This document shows positions 19,701-27,466 of a stretch of 64,000 nucleotides of DNA, piece after piece (positions within the stretch are counted from its first letter, which is position 1; every line of letters starts with the position of its first letter). Below the pieces are notes generated by a model. It did no database searches. It was not told the DNA's origin and worked only from the letters and a program-made list of their open reading frames with translations. This stretch comes from Streptomyces sp. LUP30 (GTDB taxonomy: Bacteria > Actinomycetota > Actinomycetes > Streptomycetales > Streptomycetaceae): contig NZ_MJAJ01000050.1 of NCBI RefSeq assembly GCF_001746365.1, forward strand, positions 1-64,000, given 5' to 3'. A program made the position numbers and the translations under genes.

Positions 19701-19930
19701 GTGCGGAAGCGGGGGAAGACGTCCTTGAAGACGCGCGCCTCGATGTGGTGGGCGCCCGGCATGCCGTTCGCGGTGGGCGGGCCCTCGTAGAACACCCACT
19801 CGGGGCGGCCCTCGGACTGCTCCAGGCTCTTGGCGAAGATCTTCTGCTCGCGCCAGAAGTCGAGCACCGCGTGCTCGAGGGCGGGCAGGTCGACCTGGGC
19901 GGGCACCTGGCGGTACTGCGGCGTTGTCAT
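16787..19930 (-). CDS. ileS: Isoleucyl-tRNA synthetase, type 2 (eukaryote-like)
   Basis: Class I aminoacyl-tRNA synthetase charging tRNA-Ile, with an editing domain. 1047 aa, longer than the roughly 940 of the E. coli type, and type 2 in sequence (WDCHGLPVE, eukaryote-like anticodon domain). The KMSKS loop is KMSKH (residues 600-604). The HxGH signature is replaced by GAHH (residues 59-62, complement 19745-19756), a GxHH arrangement. It is transcribed opposite to its neighbours and preceded by a T-box leader. The SD GGAGG (complement 19941-19945) lies 10 nt before the ATG. Confidence 0.97.
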   Translation of the reverse strand: MTTPQYRQVPAQVDLPALEHAVLDFWREQKIFAKSLEQSEGRPEWVFYEGPPTANGMPGAHHIEARVFKDVFPRFRTMRGYHVARKAGWDCHGLPVELAVEKELGFSGKKDIEAYGIADFNARCRESVLRHTDAFSELTTRMGYWVDLDDAYVTMDPEYIESVWWSLKEIFDKGLLVQDHRVAPWCPRCGTGLSDHELAQGYETVVDPSVYVRFPLTSGPLAGQAALLVWTTTPWTLVSNTAVAAHPEVTYVVATDGEEKLVVAEPLLAKALGEGWESTGQTFTGAEMERWTYQRPFELVEFPAEAHYVVNAEYVTTEDGTGLVHQSPAFGEDDLKVCRSYGLPVVNPVRPDGTFEESVPMVGGVFFKKADEQLTEDLQQRGLLFKHIPYEHSYPHCWRCHTALLYYAQPSWYIRTTAVKDRLLQENEKTNWFPDTVKHGRFGDWLNNNIDWALSRSRYWGTPLPIWRCEDDHLTVVGSRAELTELTGTDQSELDPHRPFIDAVTFVCRHEGCGKTATRVPEVIDAWYDSGSMPFAQWGYPYKNKDLFESRYPAQFISEAIDQTRGWFYTLMAIGTLVFDESSYENVVCLGHILAEDGRKMSKHLGNILQPIPLMDQHGADAVRWFMAAGGSPWAARRVGHGTIQEVVRKTLLTYWNTVAFQALYARTSGWAPSGADPAPADRPLLDRWLLSELHALTDQVTQSLEAYDTQRAGKLLSAFVDDLSNWYVRRSRRRFWQGDKAALRTLHEVVETVTKLMAPLTPFITERVWQDLIVPVSPGAPESVHLSSWPEADLAAIDPELSKHMVLVRRLVELGRATRAESGVKTRQPLRRALVAAAGFDALSPELHAQITEELNVESLASLSEVGGSLVDTTAKANFRALGKRFGKRVQDVAKAVANADAAALSLALREGTASVEVDGETVALAPDEVIITETPREGWSVASDSGATVALDLEITEELRRAGLARDAIRLIQEARKNSGLDVADRIALRWSASDPATVDALSGHAGLISDEVLATDFAQGEADDSYGTPFTDEALTLTFRLRKA

Positions 19931-19940
19931 CTGCGAGCTT

Positions 19941-20215
19941 CCTCCGGCGGACGTGCTGCCTTCCGTCGGAGGGACGAGAGCCTTCTTGCCTGTCTACGCC
20001 GTGTGCGGCGCGCTCCCGCGGTACCACCCTCCTTGGCCCTCCGGGGCGTCCTGCGCTCCGGTGAGCCCCCTCATTGGGGTCGCGATGCCGGGTCTACCAA
20101 CCCCTGGGGGGTCTTCTTCCGGCGGCTCCGGGGTGATCTTCGCGTCGCGCTCGCCCCCGGGCTTCCACCGTCCCCGGGTCGCTCTGGGCTGCGTACGCCG
20201 CTACTCGTCCCCATC
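19941..20215 (-). promoter_or_regulatory. T-box riboswitch leader of ileS (translational type)
   Basis: The leader contains the T-box core AGGGTGGTACCGCG (within complement 20012-20030). Downstream, CCTCCGACGG (complement 19963-19972) can pair with CCGCCGGAGG (complement 19941-19950), which contains the ileS Shine-Dalgarno, through nine of ten base pairs. This is a sequestering hairpin, not a terminator with U-run. An AUC triplet at complement 20135-20137 in the upstream structured part is a plausible isoleucine specifier (inference). Uncharged tRNA-Ile would free the ribosome site. The 5' boundary is approximate. Confidence 0.88.
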
Positions 20216-20536
20216 CACGCTTCTCGCTGCGCCCAGTGTACGGCTCGACGACGACAGCGGCCGACCGGTTTACGGGGGTGGCGGGCTCGGCGGGCGAGCG
20301 GGTGCCAGATGCCCCGAATGGTGGCTGAATGCGGTGGTGTGCGTGTTCGGATCGCGGGACGTCCGGGTCGGCGGATTACCCGGCGGGGAGCTGGGCACAA
20401 CGCAGGCAGGCTTGCCGCGTGGCGTGCGCGAGGCGGGCGAATCGGGCGGTGCGCCCCGTTGCCGCGGGCTCCAAGTCGATTTATCGTCCCAGCACGATTC
20501 GCGTGCAAGATCACAATATGTGAAGGGGCCGCGGCC
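20216..20536. other. Divergent intergenic region between ileS and the DksA-like gene
   Basis: About 320 bp with no convincing gene. It must hold the ileS promoter (- strand) and that of the downstream + strand gene. The segment 20476-20520 is relatively A/T-rich and is the likeliest promoter zone for the + strand gene; I cannot fix its hexamers. Confidence 0.4.
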
Positions 20537-21442
20537 ATGGTGGCGAAAAAGACCGCCGTTCAGCAGTCGGCGTCCGACAGGGACACGGGTGCCTCCGGCG
20601 CGGCCGAGGAACTGAAGGCCGGGCGAACCGTGAAGACGGCGGCCGGGAAGGCGGCCGCGGCCGGGAAGGCGGCGGCGAAGAAGGCCGCCGCGGCGGGGAC
20701 CGCCCCGCACGAGGGCGCCGGGAAGAAGGCGGTCGCCGACCGGGCGGTCGCCAAGAAGGCCGTCGCGAGGAAGACGACCGCCAGGAAGACGACTGCGAAG
20801 AAGGCGGTCCCCGCGAAGGCGGCCGCCGGGAAGACCGCCGCCAAGAAGGCGGCGGCCAAGAAGGTCGCCGGTGCCAAGGGCGTGGCCGCGACGAGCGCGG
20901 GCAGGAAGAACACGGCCAAGAAGGTGGGCGCGGCCTCGGCCGCGGAGCAGACGGGAGCCACGACTGTGGTTGCGAAGAAGACTCCGGGTACGGCCACGGC
21001 GGCGAAGACCGCCGTCCCCAAGGCGCGCCTCGCCGCGGCGGAGCCGGGCGAGCTCGCGGTACGCCCCGGCGAGGAGCCCTGGACTCCCGAGGAGGTCGAG
21101 GAGGCGCGCACGGAGCTGCAGTCCGAGATGGAGCGGCTGCGCGCGGAACTGGCCGCGTCCGAGACGGCCCTGGTGGGCCTGATGCGCGACTCGGGGGACG
21201 GCGCCGGCGACGACCAGGCCGACACCGGCACCAAGAACATCACGCGCGAGCACGAACTGGCGCTGGCCGCCAACGCGCGCGAGATGCTGATCCAGACCGA
21301 GCACGCCCTGGAGCGGCTGGACGCCGGCACCTACGGACTGTGCGAGAACTGCGGGAACGCCATCGGCAAAGCCCGGATGCAGGCCTTCCCGCGGGCCACC
21401 CTGTGCGTCGAGTGCAAGCAGAAGCAGGAGCGCCGGTACTGA
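20537..21442 (+). CDS. DksA/TraR-family zinc-finger protein with a Lys/Ala-rich H1-like N-terminal tail
   Basis: 301 aa. Residues 1-165 are a low-complexity Lys/Ala/Thr tract with many AKK/KKA units, like histone H1 and the tail of HupS-type proteins. Residues about 185-301 form a DksA/TraR-like domain: a coiled-coil hairpin (EEVEEARTELQSEMERL) and a C4 zinc finger (Cys269, 272, 290, 293). DksA proteins bind in the RNA polymerase secondary channel; the basic tail suggests nucleic-acid binding (inference). The start ATG 20537 has GAAGGGG 8 nt upstream. It heads the group lspA, RluD-like, GNAT. Confidence 0.85.
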   Translation: MVAKKTAVQQSASDRDTGASGAAEELKAGRTVKTAAGKAAAAGKAAAKKAAAAGTAPHEGAGKKAVADRAVAKKAVARKTTARKTTAKKAVPAKAAAGKTAAKKAAAKKVAGAKGVAATSAGRKNTAKKVGAASAAEQTGATTVVAKKTPGTATAAKTAVPKARLAAAEPGELAVRPGEEPWTPEEVEEARTELQSEMERLRAELAASETALVGLMRDSGDGAGDDQADTGTKNITREHELALAANAREMLIQTEHALERLDAGTYGLCENCGNAIGKARMQAFPRATLCVECKQKQERRY

Positions 21443-21509
21443 TCGCCTGGCGGCCGGGGGGTGTGACGTACCCTCGTCCTCAGTCAGGCACCTAGGTTGA
21501 GGGACTCAC

Positions 21510-22106
21510 GTGGCAGAGGCGGAGCGCGTCATCGGTACGCCGGACACCCCAGAGACGGGATCCGAGCCGGAGCAGTCGTCCGGACCGGGCGGGCAGGAGA
21601 GCACCGGGTCGCGGCCCAGGGGCAAGCGCCGTATCGCCGTGCTCTTCGTCGTGGCCGCGTTCGCCTACGCGCTCGACCTGGCGAGCAAGATGCTCGTGGT
21701 CGCCAGGCTTGAGCATCACGCGCCGATCGAGATCGCCGGGGACTGGCTCCGGTTGGAGGCCATCCGCAACGCCGGTGCGGCCTTCGGCTTCGGCGAGGCC
21801 TTCACCGTGATCTTCACGGTGATCGCCGCGGCCGTGATCGTGGTGATCGCCCGGCTCGCCCGCAAGCTCTACAGCCTGCCCTGGGCGATCGCCCTGGGCC
21901 TGCTGCTGGGCGGTGCGCTGGGCAACCTCACCGACCGGATCTTCCGCACGCCGGGGGTTTTCGAGGGCGCGGTCGTGGACTTCATCGCGCCGAAGCACTT
22001 CGCGGTCTTCAACCTCGCCGACTCGGCGATCGTGTGCGGCGGCATCCTGATCGTGCTCCTGTCCTTCCGGGGACTGGACCCGGACGGGACCGTCCACAAG
22101 GACTGA
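21510..22106 (+). CDS. lspA: LspA, lipoprotein signal peptidase II
   Basis: Membrane aspartyl protease that removes signal peptides from diacylated prolipoproteins; it works after Lgt, which is encoded near 61.2 kb in this window. 198 aa. A 40-residue hydrophilic N-terminal extension precedes four membrane segments. The catalytic aspartates are Asp142 (GNLTDR) and Asp171 (FNLADS). NAGAAFGF is the family segment. The GTG 21510 follows GAGGGA. Confidence 0.95.
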   Translation: MAEAERVIGTPDTPETGSEPEQSSGPGGQESTGSRPRGKRRIAVLFVVAAFAYALDLASKMLVVARLEHHAPIEIAGDWLRLEAIRNAGAAFGFGEAFTVIFTVIAAAVIVVIARLARKLYSLPWAIALGLLLGGALGNLTDRIFRTPGVFEGAVVDFIAPKHFAVFNLADSAIVCGGILIVLLSFRGLDPDGTVHKD

Positions 22107-22188
22107 GACCGCCCGGCGGCGACCTGGATCCGCCCGGGATCCGGGGCGCTCGTCCACAGGCCCGTACGGCGGTGTCGTGCCCGTCCTG

Positions 22189-22200
22189 CATACTCGACGG
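22189..22200 (+). promoter_or_regulatory. Candidate leaderless promoter for the RluD-like gene
   Basis: A -10-like CATACT (22189-22194) is 6 nt before the GTG at 22201, with no Shine-Dalgarno upstream. Confidence 0.35.
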
Positions 22201-23145
22201 GTGAGCACGATTCCCGAGATCCGTACCCTGCCCGTGCCGGACGGCCTGGAGGGCGAGCGCGTCGACGCCGCCATCTCCCGCATGTTCGGCTTCTCCCGTA
22301 CGAAGGCCGCCGAGCTGGCCGCGGCGGGGAAGGTCATGGTCGACGGCTCGGTGGTCGGCAAGTCCGAACGGGTCAGCGGCGGCGCCTGGCTGGAGGTCGA
22401 GATGCCACAGGCCCCGGCGCCGGTGCAGATCGTCGCCGAGCCGGTCGAGGGCATGGAGATCGTCCATGACGACGACGACGTGGTCGTCATCGTCAAGCCG
22501 GTCGGCGTGGCCGCGCACCCGTCTCCCGGCTGGAGCGGGCCGACGGTGATCGGCGGACTGGCCGCCGCCGGCTACCGGATCTCCACCTCCGGCGCGGCCG
22601 AGCGCCAGGGCATCGTGCACCGGCTCGACGTCGGCACGTCCGGTCTGATGGTCGTCGCCAAGTCGGAGCGGGCGTACACGTCGCTGAAGCGCCAGTTCAA
22701 GGAGCGCACGGTCGACAAGCGCTACCACACGCTCGTCCAGGGCCACCCCGACCCGACCAGCGGCACCATCGACGCCCCCATCGGCCGCCACCCCCAGCAC
22801 GACTACAAGTGGGCGGTCACCGCCGAGGGCAAGCCGTCCGTCACGCACTACGACCTGATCGAGGCCTTCCGCGCGGCCTCCCTGCTGGACGTGAAGCTGG
22901 AGACGGGCCGCACGCACCAGATCCGTGTGCACATGGCCGCCCACCGTCACCCCTGCGTCGGCGACCTGACGTACGGCGCCGACCCCACCCTCGCCAAGCG
23001 GCTCGGGCTGACCCGGCAGTGGCTGCACGCCGTACGACTGGGCTTCGAGCACCCCGGGGACGGACAGTGGGCGGAGTTCGCCAGCGACTACCCCGAGGAC
23101 CTGGCCAAGGCTCTCGACCAGGTCCGCGAGGAAACCTACGGATGA
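22201..23145 (+). CDS. RluA/RluD-family pseudouridine synthase
   Basis: RNA pseudouridine synthase, probably for 23S rRNA. 314 aa. An S4 RNA-binding domain (about 18-70) precedes the catalytic domain with HRLDVGTSG (catalytic Asp143) and the [10 protein letters not shown] motif. Closest in layout to RluD, next to lspA as in many bacteria. The exact uridine modified cannot be read from sequence. Start GTG 22201 appears leaderless. The stop overlaps the next gene (ATGA). Confidence 0.92.
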   Translation: MSTIPEIRTLPVPDGLEGERVDAAISRMFGFSRTKAAELAAAGKVMVDGSVVGKSERVSGGAWLEVEMPQAPAPVQIVAEPVEGMEIVHDDDDVVVIVKPVGVAAHPSPGWSGPTVIGGLAAAGYRISTSGAAERQGIVHRLDVGTSGLMVVAKSERAYTSLKRQFKERTVDKRYHTLVQGHPDPTSGTIDAPIGRHPQHDYKWAVTAEGKPSVTHYDLIEAFRAASLLDVKLETGRTHQIRVHMAAHRHPCVGDLTYGADPTLAKRLGLTRQWLHAVRLGFEHPGDGQWAEFASDYPEDLAKALDQVREETYG

Positions 23146-23612
23146 GCGGCACGCGGGCCTACGTGGTGCGCGTCGCCGAGGACCTGCTCGACCGGGAGGC
23201 GTGCTTCGCCGTCCGCAAGGAGGTCTTCGTCGGCGAGCAGGGTGTGCCCGAGGACCTGGAGCACGACGAGTACGACGCCGTCGCCGTGCACCTGCTGGCG
23301 GTCGGCGAGGACGGACGGCCGCTCGGCGCCGGGCGGCTGCTGTACGGCGAGGCGGCAGCGGCCCGGACCGGCGATCCGTCGGTGGGCTCGCTCGGACGGC
23401 TCGCCGTGACCCGTGAGGCGCGCGGGCTGGGCGTCGGCGTCGCCCTGGTGCGGGGCATCGAGGAGGCCGCACGCGCGCGGGGACTCGCGGCGGTGGACCT
23501 GCACGCACAGACGCAGGCGCTGGGATTCTACGAACGGCTGGGGTACACGCCCTACGGGCCGGAGGACCTGGAGGCGGGCATTCCGCACCGGTCCATGCGG
23601 CGTTCGCTGTAG
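23142..23612 (+). CDS. GNAT-family N-acetyltransferase
   Basis: 156 aa, single GNAT domain (ElaA-like in layout). Motif A is [24 protein letters not shown] with the acetyl-CoA loop RGLGVG near residue 92. A C-terminal LGFYERLGY is the usual GNAT motif B. Substrate unknown. Translationally coupled to the pseudouridine synthase by a 4-bp overlap, which hints at a ribosome or RNA link without proving it. Confidence 0.85.
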   Translation: MSGTRAYVVRVAEDLLDREACFAVRKEVFVGEQGVPEDLEHDEYDAVAVHLLAVGEDGRPLGAGRLLYGEAAAARTGDPSVGSLGRLAVTREARGLGVGVALVRGIEEAARARGLAAVDLHAQTQALGFYERLGYTPYGPEDLEAGIPHRSMRRSL

Positions 23613-23678
23613 GGGACGGCGGGCGTGCGACGCTGGGGGTCCGGATGTTCTTGATCGTCTAGACCCGGAGCGCTGACC

Positions 23679-25265
23679 GTGGACCAGTTGGCCCTGTTGT
23701 TCGTCCTGTTGCTCGGGGCCGTGGTGAGCGTCCCCGTGGGGGACCGGCTGGGATTGCCCGCGCCGGTGCTGATGACCCTGCTCGGCATCCTCCTCGCGGT
23801 GCTCGACTTCGTGCCCAACGTGGACATCCCGCCCGACCTGATCCTGCCCCTCCTGCTGCCGCCGCTGCTGTACGCGGCGGTGCGGCGGACCTCGTGGCGG
23901 CAGTTCGCGGCGAACGTGCGGCCCATCTTCCTGCTCGCCGTGGCGCTGGTCTTCGTCACGACGATCTGCGTGGCCGCTGTGGCCCACTCGATCGTGCCGG
24001 GCCTGCCGGTCGCCGCCGCCGTCGCGCTGGGGGCGCTCGTCGCGCCGCCCGACCCCGTGGCGGCGACCGCCGTGGCCGGGCAGCTCGGCCTGCCCCGCCG
24101 GCTGGTGTCCATCCTGGAGGGCGAGGGACTGTTCAACGACGTCACGGCCATCGTGCTCTACCACGTCGCGATCGCGGCGGCCGTGAGCGGGGCGTTCTCG
24201 CCGTGGCGGGCCGGTCTCGACCTGGTGCTGTCCGCCGTGGTGGCGGTGGCCGTGGGCGTCGCACTCGGGTGGGGCGCGAACCGGCTGCTGGACGTCCTCG
24301 GGGACACCACGCTGCAGATCGGACTGACGCTGCTGGTGCCGTACGCCTCGTACGTGCTGGCGGAGGAGTTCCACGGGTCCGGGGTGCTGGCCGTGCTGAC
24401 CACCGCGTTGTTCCTCTCCGAGTACGCCACCGACCCCGACGACGTGCTGACCCGGCTGGCCGGCCACACGTTCTGGGACATCATCGACACCCTCGTCACG
24501 GGCGTCGCCTTCGGACTGATCGGTCTGGAGCTGCACAACGCGCTCCGCACCGCCTCCGGACGGTGGGGGGAGATGCTCGGGTGGGCGGGCGTGATCGTGG
24601 CGGTGGTCGTCGTCGTCCGGCTGCTGTGGCTGATGCCGGCGACCTGGCTGACGCAACGGCTGCACGCCCGGAAGGACCACCTGGAGGACATCCCGACGAA
24701 CTGGCGGGAGACCACCGTCATGTGGTGGGCGGGGATGCGCGGGGTGGCCTCGGTGGCCTTGGCGCTGGCCGTCCCGCTGAAGACCGACGACGGGGGCCCC
24801 TTCCCCGACCGGGACGAGATCATCTTCATCGCGTTCGGCGTGATCATGGCGACGCTGGTGCTGCAGGGGCTCACCCTGCCGTGGCTGGTGAAGCGGCTCG
24901 ACGTGCAGTCGGACACCGACCGGGAGAAGGCGTTCGAGAAGGAACTGGCGGTGCGGGCCGCGAAGGCGGCGAAGCGGCGGCTGCGCGAGATCGAGTCCGA
25001 GGAGGACCTCTCGGAGGAGCTCTCCGAGCAGATGCTGCGGCGCGCCTTCGACATCGGGCTGCGCATCAGCCCGGACGTCGGGGAGGACGAGCGGCGCGAG
25101 GGGCACGAGCAGCGGGTGCGCCGCCTCAAGCGGGTGCGGCGTATCCAGAACGAGATGCTGAGCGCGGCACGGCACGAGGTGGTGGCGGCGCGCAGCGAGG
25201 CGGGCGCCGACCCCGAGATCGTGGACCGGGTGCTGCGGCATCTGGACGTGCGCAGCCTGCGCTGA
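23679..25265 (+). CDS. CPA1-family Na+/H+ antiporter
   Basis: 528 aa cation/proton antiporter with about twelve membrane segments (residues 1-410) and a hydrophilic, charged C-terminal domain of about 115 residues rich in helix-forming Arg/Glu. Signature segments are APPDPVAATAV and EGEGLFNDVTAIVLY with the ion-binding acidic residues. The family handles Na+ and pH homeostasis. Start GTG 23679 with a CGGAG site 8 nt upstream. Confidence 0.9.
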   Translation: MDQLALLFVLLLGAVVSVPVGDRLGLPAPVLMTLLGILLAVLDFVPNVDIPPDLILPLLLPPLLYAAVRRTSWRQFAANVRPIFLLAVALVFVTTICVAAVAHSIVPGLPVAAAVALGALVAPPDPVAATAVAGQLGLPRRLVSILEGEGLFNDVTAIVLYHVAIAAAVSGAFSPWRAGLDLVLSAVVAVAVGVALGWGANRLLDVLGDTTLQIGLTLLVPYASYVLAEEFHGSGVLAVLTTALFLSEYATDPDDVLTRLAGHTFWDIIDTLVTGVAFGLIGLELHNALRTASGRWGEMLGWAGVIVAVVVVVRLLWLMPATWLTQRLHARKDHLEDIPTNWRETTVMWWAGMRGVASVALALAVPLKTDDGGPFPDRDEIIFIAFGVIMATLVLQGLTLPWLVKRLDVQSDTDREKAFEKELAVRAAKAAKRRLREIESEEDLSEELSEQMLRRAFDIGLRISPDVGEDERREGHEQRVRRLKRVRRIQNEMLSAARHEVVAARSEAGADPEIVDRVLRHLDVRSLR

Positions 25266-25296
25266 GGCGGACGGTCCGTGGGCGGCCGGGAGTTTC

Positions 25297-25605
25297 ACAG
25301 GACCGGCTCGCCTCGCCCGGCGGACGGGTGCTGTTCGTCAGCTCGATCGGCGCCTACCGGGGATCGGGCAGCGGGGCGTACGGCGGCGCCTGGGCCGCGC
25401 TGCACCCGACACGCCCGCGACCTCGCCCGTGCCCCGGGCCCGCGGGGGATCACCGCGAACGTCGTCGCCCCCGGGTATGCCGAGGACACCGGGTTCTTCG
25501 GGGCGGCGATCGAGCCGCCACACTGCACCGGCTCGCCTCCCCGGCAGGCCGGACACGTCACCTCGCAGGCCGTCCAGGCCGTCCAGGCCGACGTGGGCGC
25601 CGAGG
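25297..25605 (+). pseudogene. Degenerate short-chain dehydrogenase/reductase remnant
   Basis: Translation in two frames recovers SDR sequence. SPGGRVLFVSSIGAYRGSGSGAYGG (25304-25390, the Ser-active-site strand) is in one frame; ARDLARAPGPRGITANVVAPGYAEDT (about 25409-25490) is in another, so an indel lies near 25404-25410. A later fragment GHVTSQAVQ (about 25551-25577) matches the C-terminal SDR motif. The N-terminal cofactor half is missing. The catalytic YxxxK reads YGGAW, so the lysine is lost. It most resembles FabG-type reductases. Confidence 0.8.
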
Positions 25606-25619
25606 GGGGCAACCGATGC

Positions 25620-26756
25620 TCAGCGGCCCGTGCGCTGCGATTCGGCGGCGGGGCGGGCCGCACCGTCGGGGGAGGAGCTCTGGGCCGGCAGCCGGCCCGG
25701 AGGCAGGGCTGCGTGCGCGGTGTTGACCCGCGGCAGAGCGTACGGGTGCTCCTTCCACAGCCAGCGGATCATCTCCTCGCGGACCTTGACCCGCACCGTC
25801 CAGATGTCGTCGGCGTCCTTGGCCGTGACCAGCGCCCGCACCTGCATGGTGTTGGGCGTGGTGTCCGTGACGTCCAGACCGCAGGCGCGGCCGTCCCAGG
25901 CCGGGCACTCGCGCAGGATGTCGCGCAGCTTCTCGCGCATCGCCTCCACCGGCGCCGCGTGGTCGACGTGCCAGTAGACGATGCCGGTCATCTGCGGGGT
26001 GCCGCGCGACCAGTTCTCGAACGGCTTCGAGGTGAAGTACGACACGGGCATCGTGATGCGGCGCTCGTCCCAGGTGCGTACGGTCAGGAAGGTCAGGGTG
26101 ATCTCCTCGACCGTGCCCCACTCGCCGTCCACCACCACCGTGTCGCCGATGCGCACCATGTCGCCGAACGCGATCTGCAGGCCGGCGAACAGGTTGCTCA
26201 GCGTGGACTGGGCGGCCACACCGGCGACGATGCCGAGGATCCCGGCGGAAGCCAGCAGGGAGGCGCCCGCCGCGCGCATCGCAGGGAATGTGAGCAGCAT
26301 CGCGGCGGCCGCGACCACGCCCACGACGGCCGAGACGACCCGCATGATCAGCGACACCTGGGTCCGCACCCGGCGGACCCTGGCCGCGTCGCGGTGCATC
26401 CGCGCGTAGTGCGAGTACGACGTCTCGACGATCGCTCCGGCGATCCGGATCACCAGCCAGGCCGCCGAGCCGATCAGCACCAGGGTGAGGGTGCGGCCGA
26501 TGCCGGTCTTGTGGTCCTGCAGCATTTGCGCCTGGTCGTAGGAGCCTCTCAGCATCGCCGCGCACAGCACCAGCTGATACGGGATGCGACCACGGCGCAG
26601 CAGGCCCCAGAGAGACGTCTCGGGGTGCCGTTGGTCGGCCTTGCACAGCAGACGGTCGGTGGCCCAGCCGATGAGGAAGGTCAGCACCACCGATCCGCCC
26701 ACCACGATCACGGGGCGGAGCAGGTTCTCCATGCCTTCGAACGTAACCGGGTCCAC
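25620..26756 (-). CDS. MscS-family mechanosensitive ion channel
   Basis: 378 aa. Four to five hydrophobic segments in the first 190 residues; the last is the pore-lining, Gly/Ala-rich GASLLASAGILGIVAGVAAQSTLSNLFAGLQIAF (described as landmark), followed by the MscS beta domain with IGDTVVVDGEWGTVEEITLTFLTVRTWD. The C-terminal 35 residues are low-complexity. It probably relieves osmotic down-shock or exports small solutes. GTG start at 26756 with AAGG upstream; ATG 26732 is an alternative with poorer spacing. Confidence 0.88.
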   Translation of the reverse strand: MDPVTFEGMENLLRPVIVVGGSVVLTFLIGWATDRLLCKADQRHPETSLWGLLRRGRIPYQLVLCAAMLRGSYDQAQMLQDHKTGIGRTLTLVLIGSAAWLVIRIAGAIVETSYSHYARMHRDAARVRRVRTQVSLIMRVVSAVVGVVAAAAMLLTFPAMRAAGASLLASAGILGIVAGVAAQSTLSNLFAGLQIAFGDMVRIGDTVVVDGEWGTVEEITLTFLTVRTWDERRITMPVSYFTSKPFENWSRGTPQMTGIVYWHVDHAAPVEAMREKLRDILRECPAWDGRACGLDVTDTTPNTMQVRALVTAKDADDIWTVRVKVREEMIRWLWKEHPYALPRVNTAHAALPPGRLPAQSSSPDGAARPAAESQRTGR

Positions 26757-26830
26757 GCGACCTTGAACCTGCTACTTCTGTGAGGAGGCGCACGCACGGC
26801 GCTGTCGGTGCAGGCTGGCACCATGGGCGC

Positions 26831-27400
26831 ATGAACATCATGCTCTTCCATTCGACCTACGGACTGCGGCCCGCGGTGCGTGCCGCGGCGGACCGGCTGC
26901 GCGCCGCCGGACACGAGGTCGACACCCCCGACCTCTTCGACGGGCGCACGTTCGACACGGTCGAGGAGGGCATGGCGTACAAGGAGGAGATCGGCAAGGA
27001 CGACCTGCTCAGGAGAGCGGTCCTGGCCGCCGCCCCCTACTCGGAGCGGGGGCTGGTCTACGCCGGGTTCTCGCTCGGCGCCTCCGTCGCGCAGACCCTC
27101 GCCCTCGGCGACGCCAGGGCGCGCGGCCTGCTGCTTCTGCACGGCACCTCGGACCTCGCGCCGAACGTCACGGTGGACGACCTGCCGGTGCAGCTGCACG
27201 TGGCCGAGCCGGACCCGTTCGAGACCGACGACTGGCTGAGCGCCTGGTACCTGCAGATGGGCAGAGCCGGCGCCGACGTGGAGATCTACCGGTACGCGGG
27301 CGCCGGGCACCTGTACACCGACCCCGACCTGCCCGACTACGACGAGGAGGCCGCCGAGGCCACCTGGCGGGTGGCGCTCGGCTTCCTCGAGACCCTCTGA
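26831..27400 (+). CDS. Dienelactone-hydrolase-family alpha/beta hydrolase
   Basis: 189 aa, one alpha/beta-hydrolase domain. The nucleophile elbow is GFSLG (Ser where classical dienelactone hydrolases have Cys). The acid and histidine lie in LHVAEPDPFE and GAGHLYTD near the C-terminus. Substrate unknown. The ATG at 26831 has no good Shine-Dalgarno; a -10-like CACCAT is 6 nt upstream, so a leaderless start is possible. Converges on phoD. Confidence 0.8.
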   Translation: MNIMLFHSTYGLRPAVRAAADRLRAAGHEVDTPDLFDGRTFDTVEEGMAYKEEIGKDDLLRRAVLAAAPYSERGLVYAGFSLGASVAQTLALGDARARGLLLLHGTSDLAPNVTVDDLPVQLHVAEPDPFETDDWLSAWYLQMGRAGADVEIYRYAGAGHLYTDPDLPDYDEEAAEATWRVALGFLETL

Positions 27401-27427
27401 CCGGGAGTGACCGGGAGTGACCGGGAG
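27401..27427. repeat. 10-bp tandem repeat after the hydrolase stop
   Basis: CCGGGAGTGA is repeated directly (27401-27410, 27411-27420) with a partial third copy, starting at the base after the TGA. The unit itself ends in TGA. It may be slippage-derived; no function is apparent. Confidence 0.75.
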
Positions 27428-27466
27428 CCGCGCGGCAGGATCACCCTCGGCCGGCCCGGTCGGCGG

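Noticed and set aside
16910-21442. A 1510-codon open frame on the + strand antisense to ileS
   Set aside because: It is a GC-rich shadow frame over ileS; only its last part (from 20537) is a real gene. The rest has no domain and runs through the T-box leader.
25266-25619. An intact gene between the antiporter and the MscS-like channel
   Set aside because: The open frames there are fragments of an SDR split across frames; a single functional product cannot be read.
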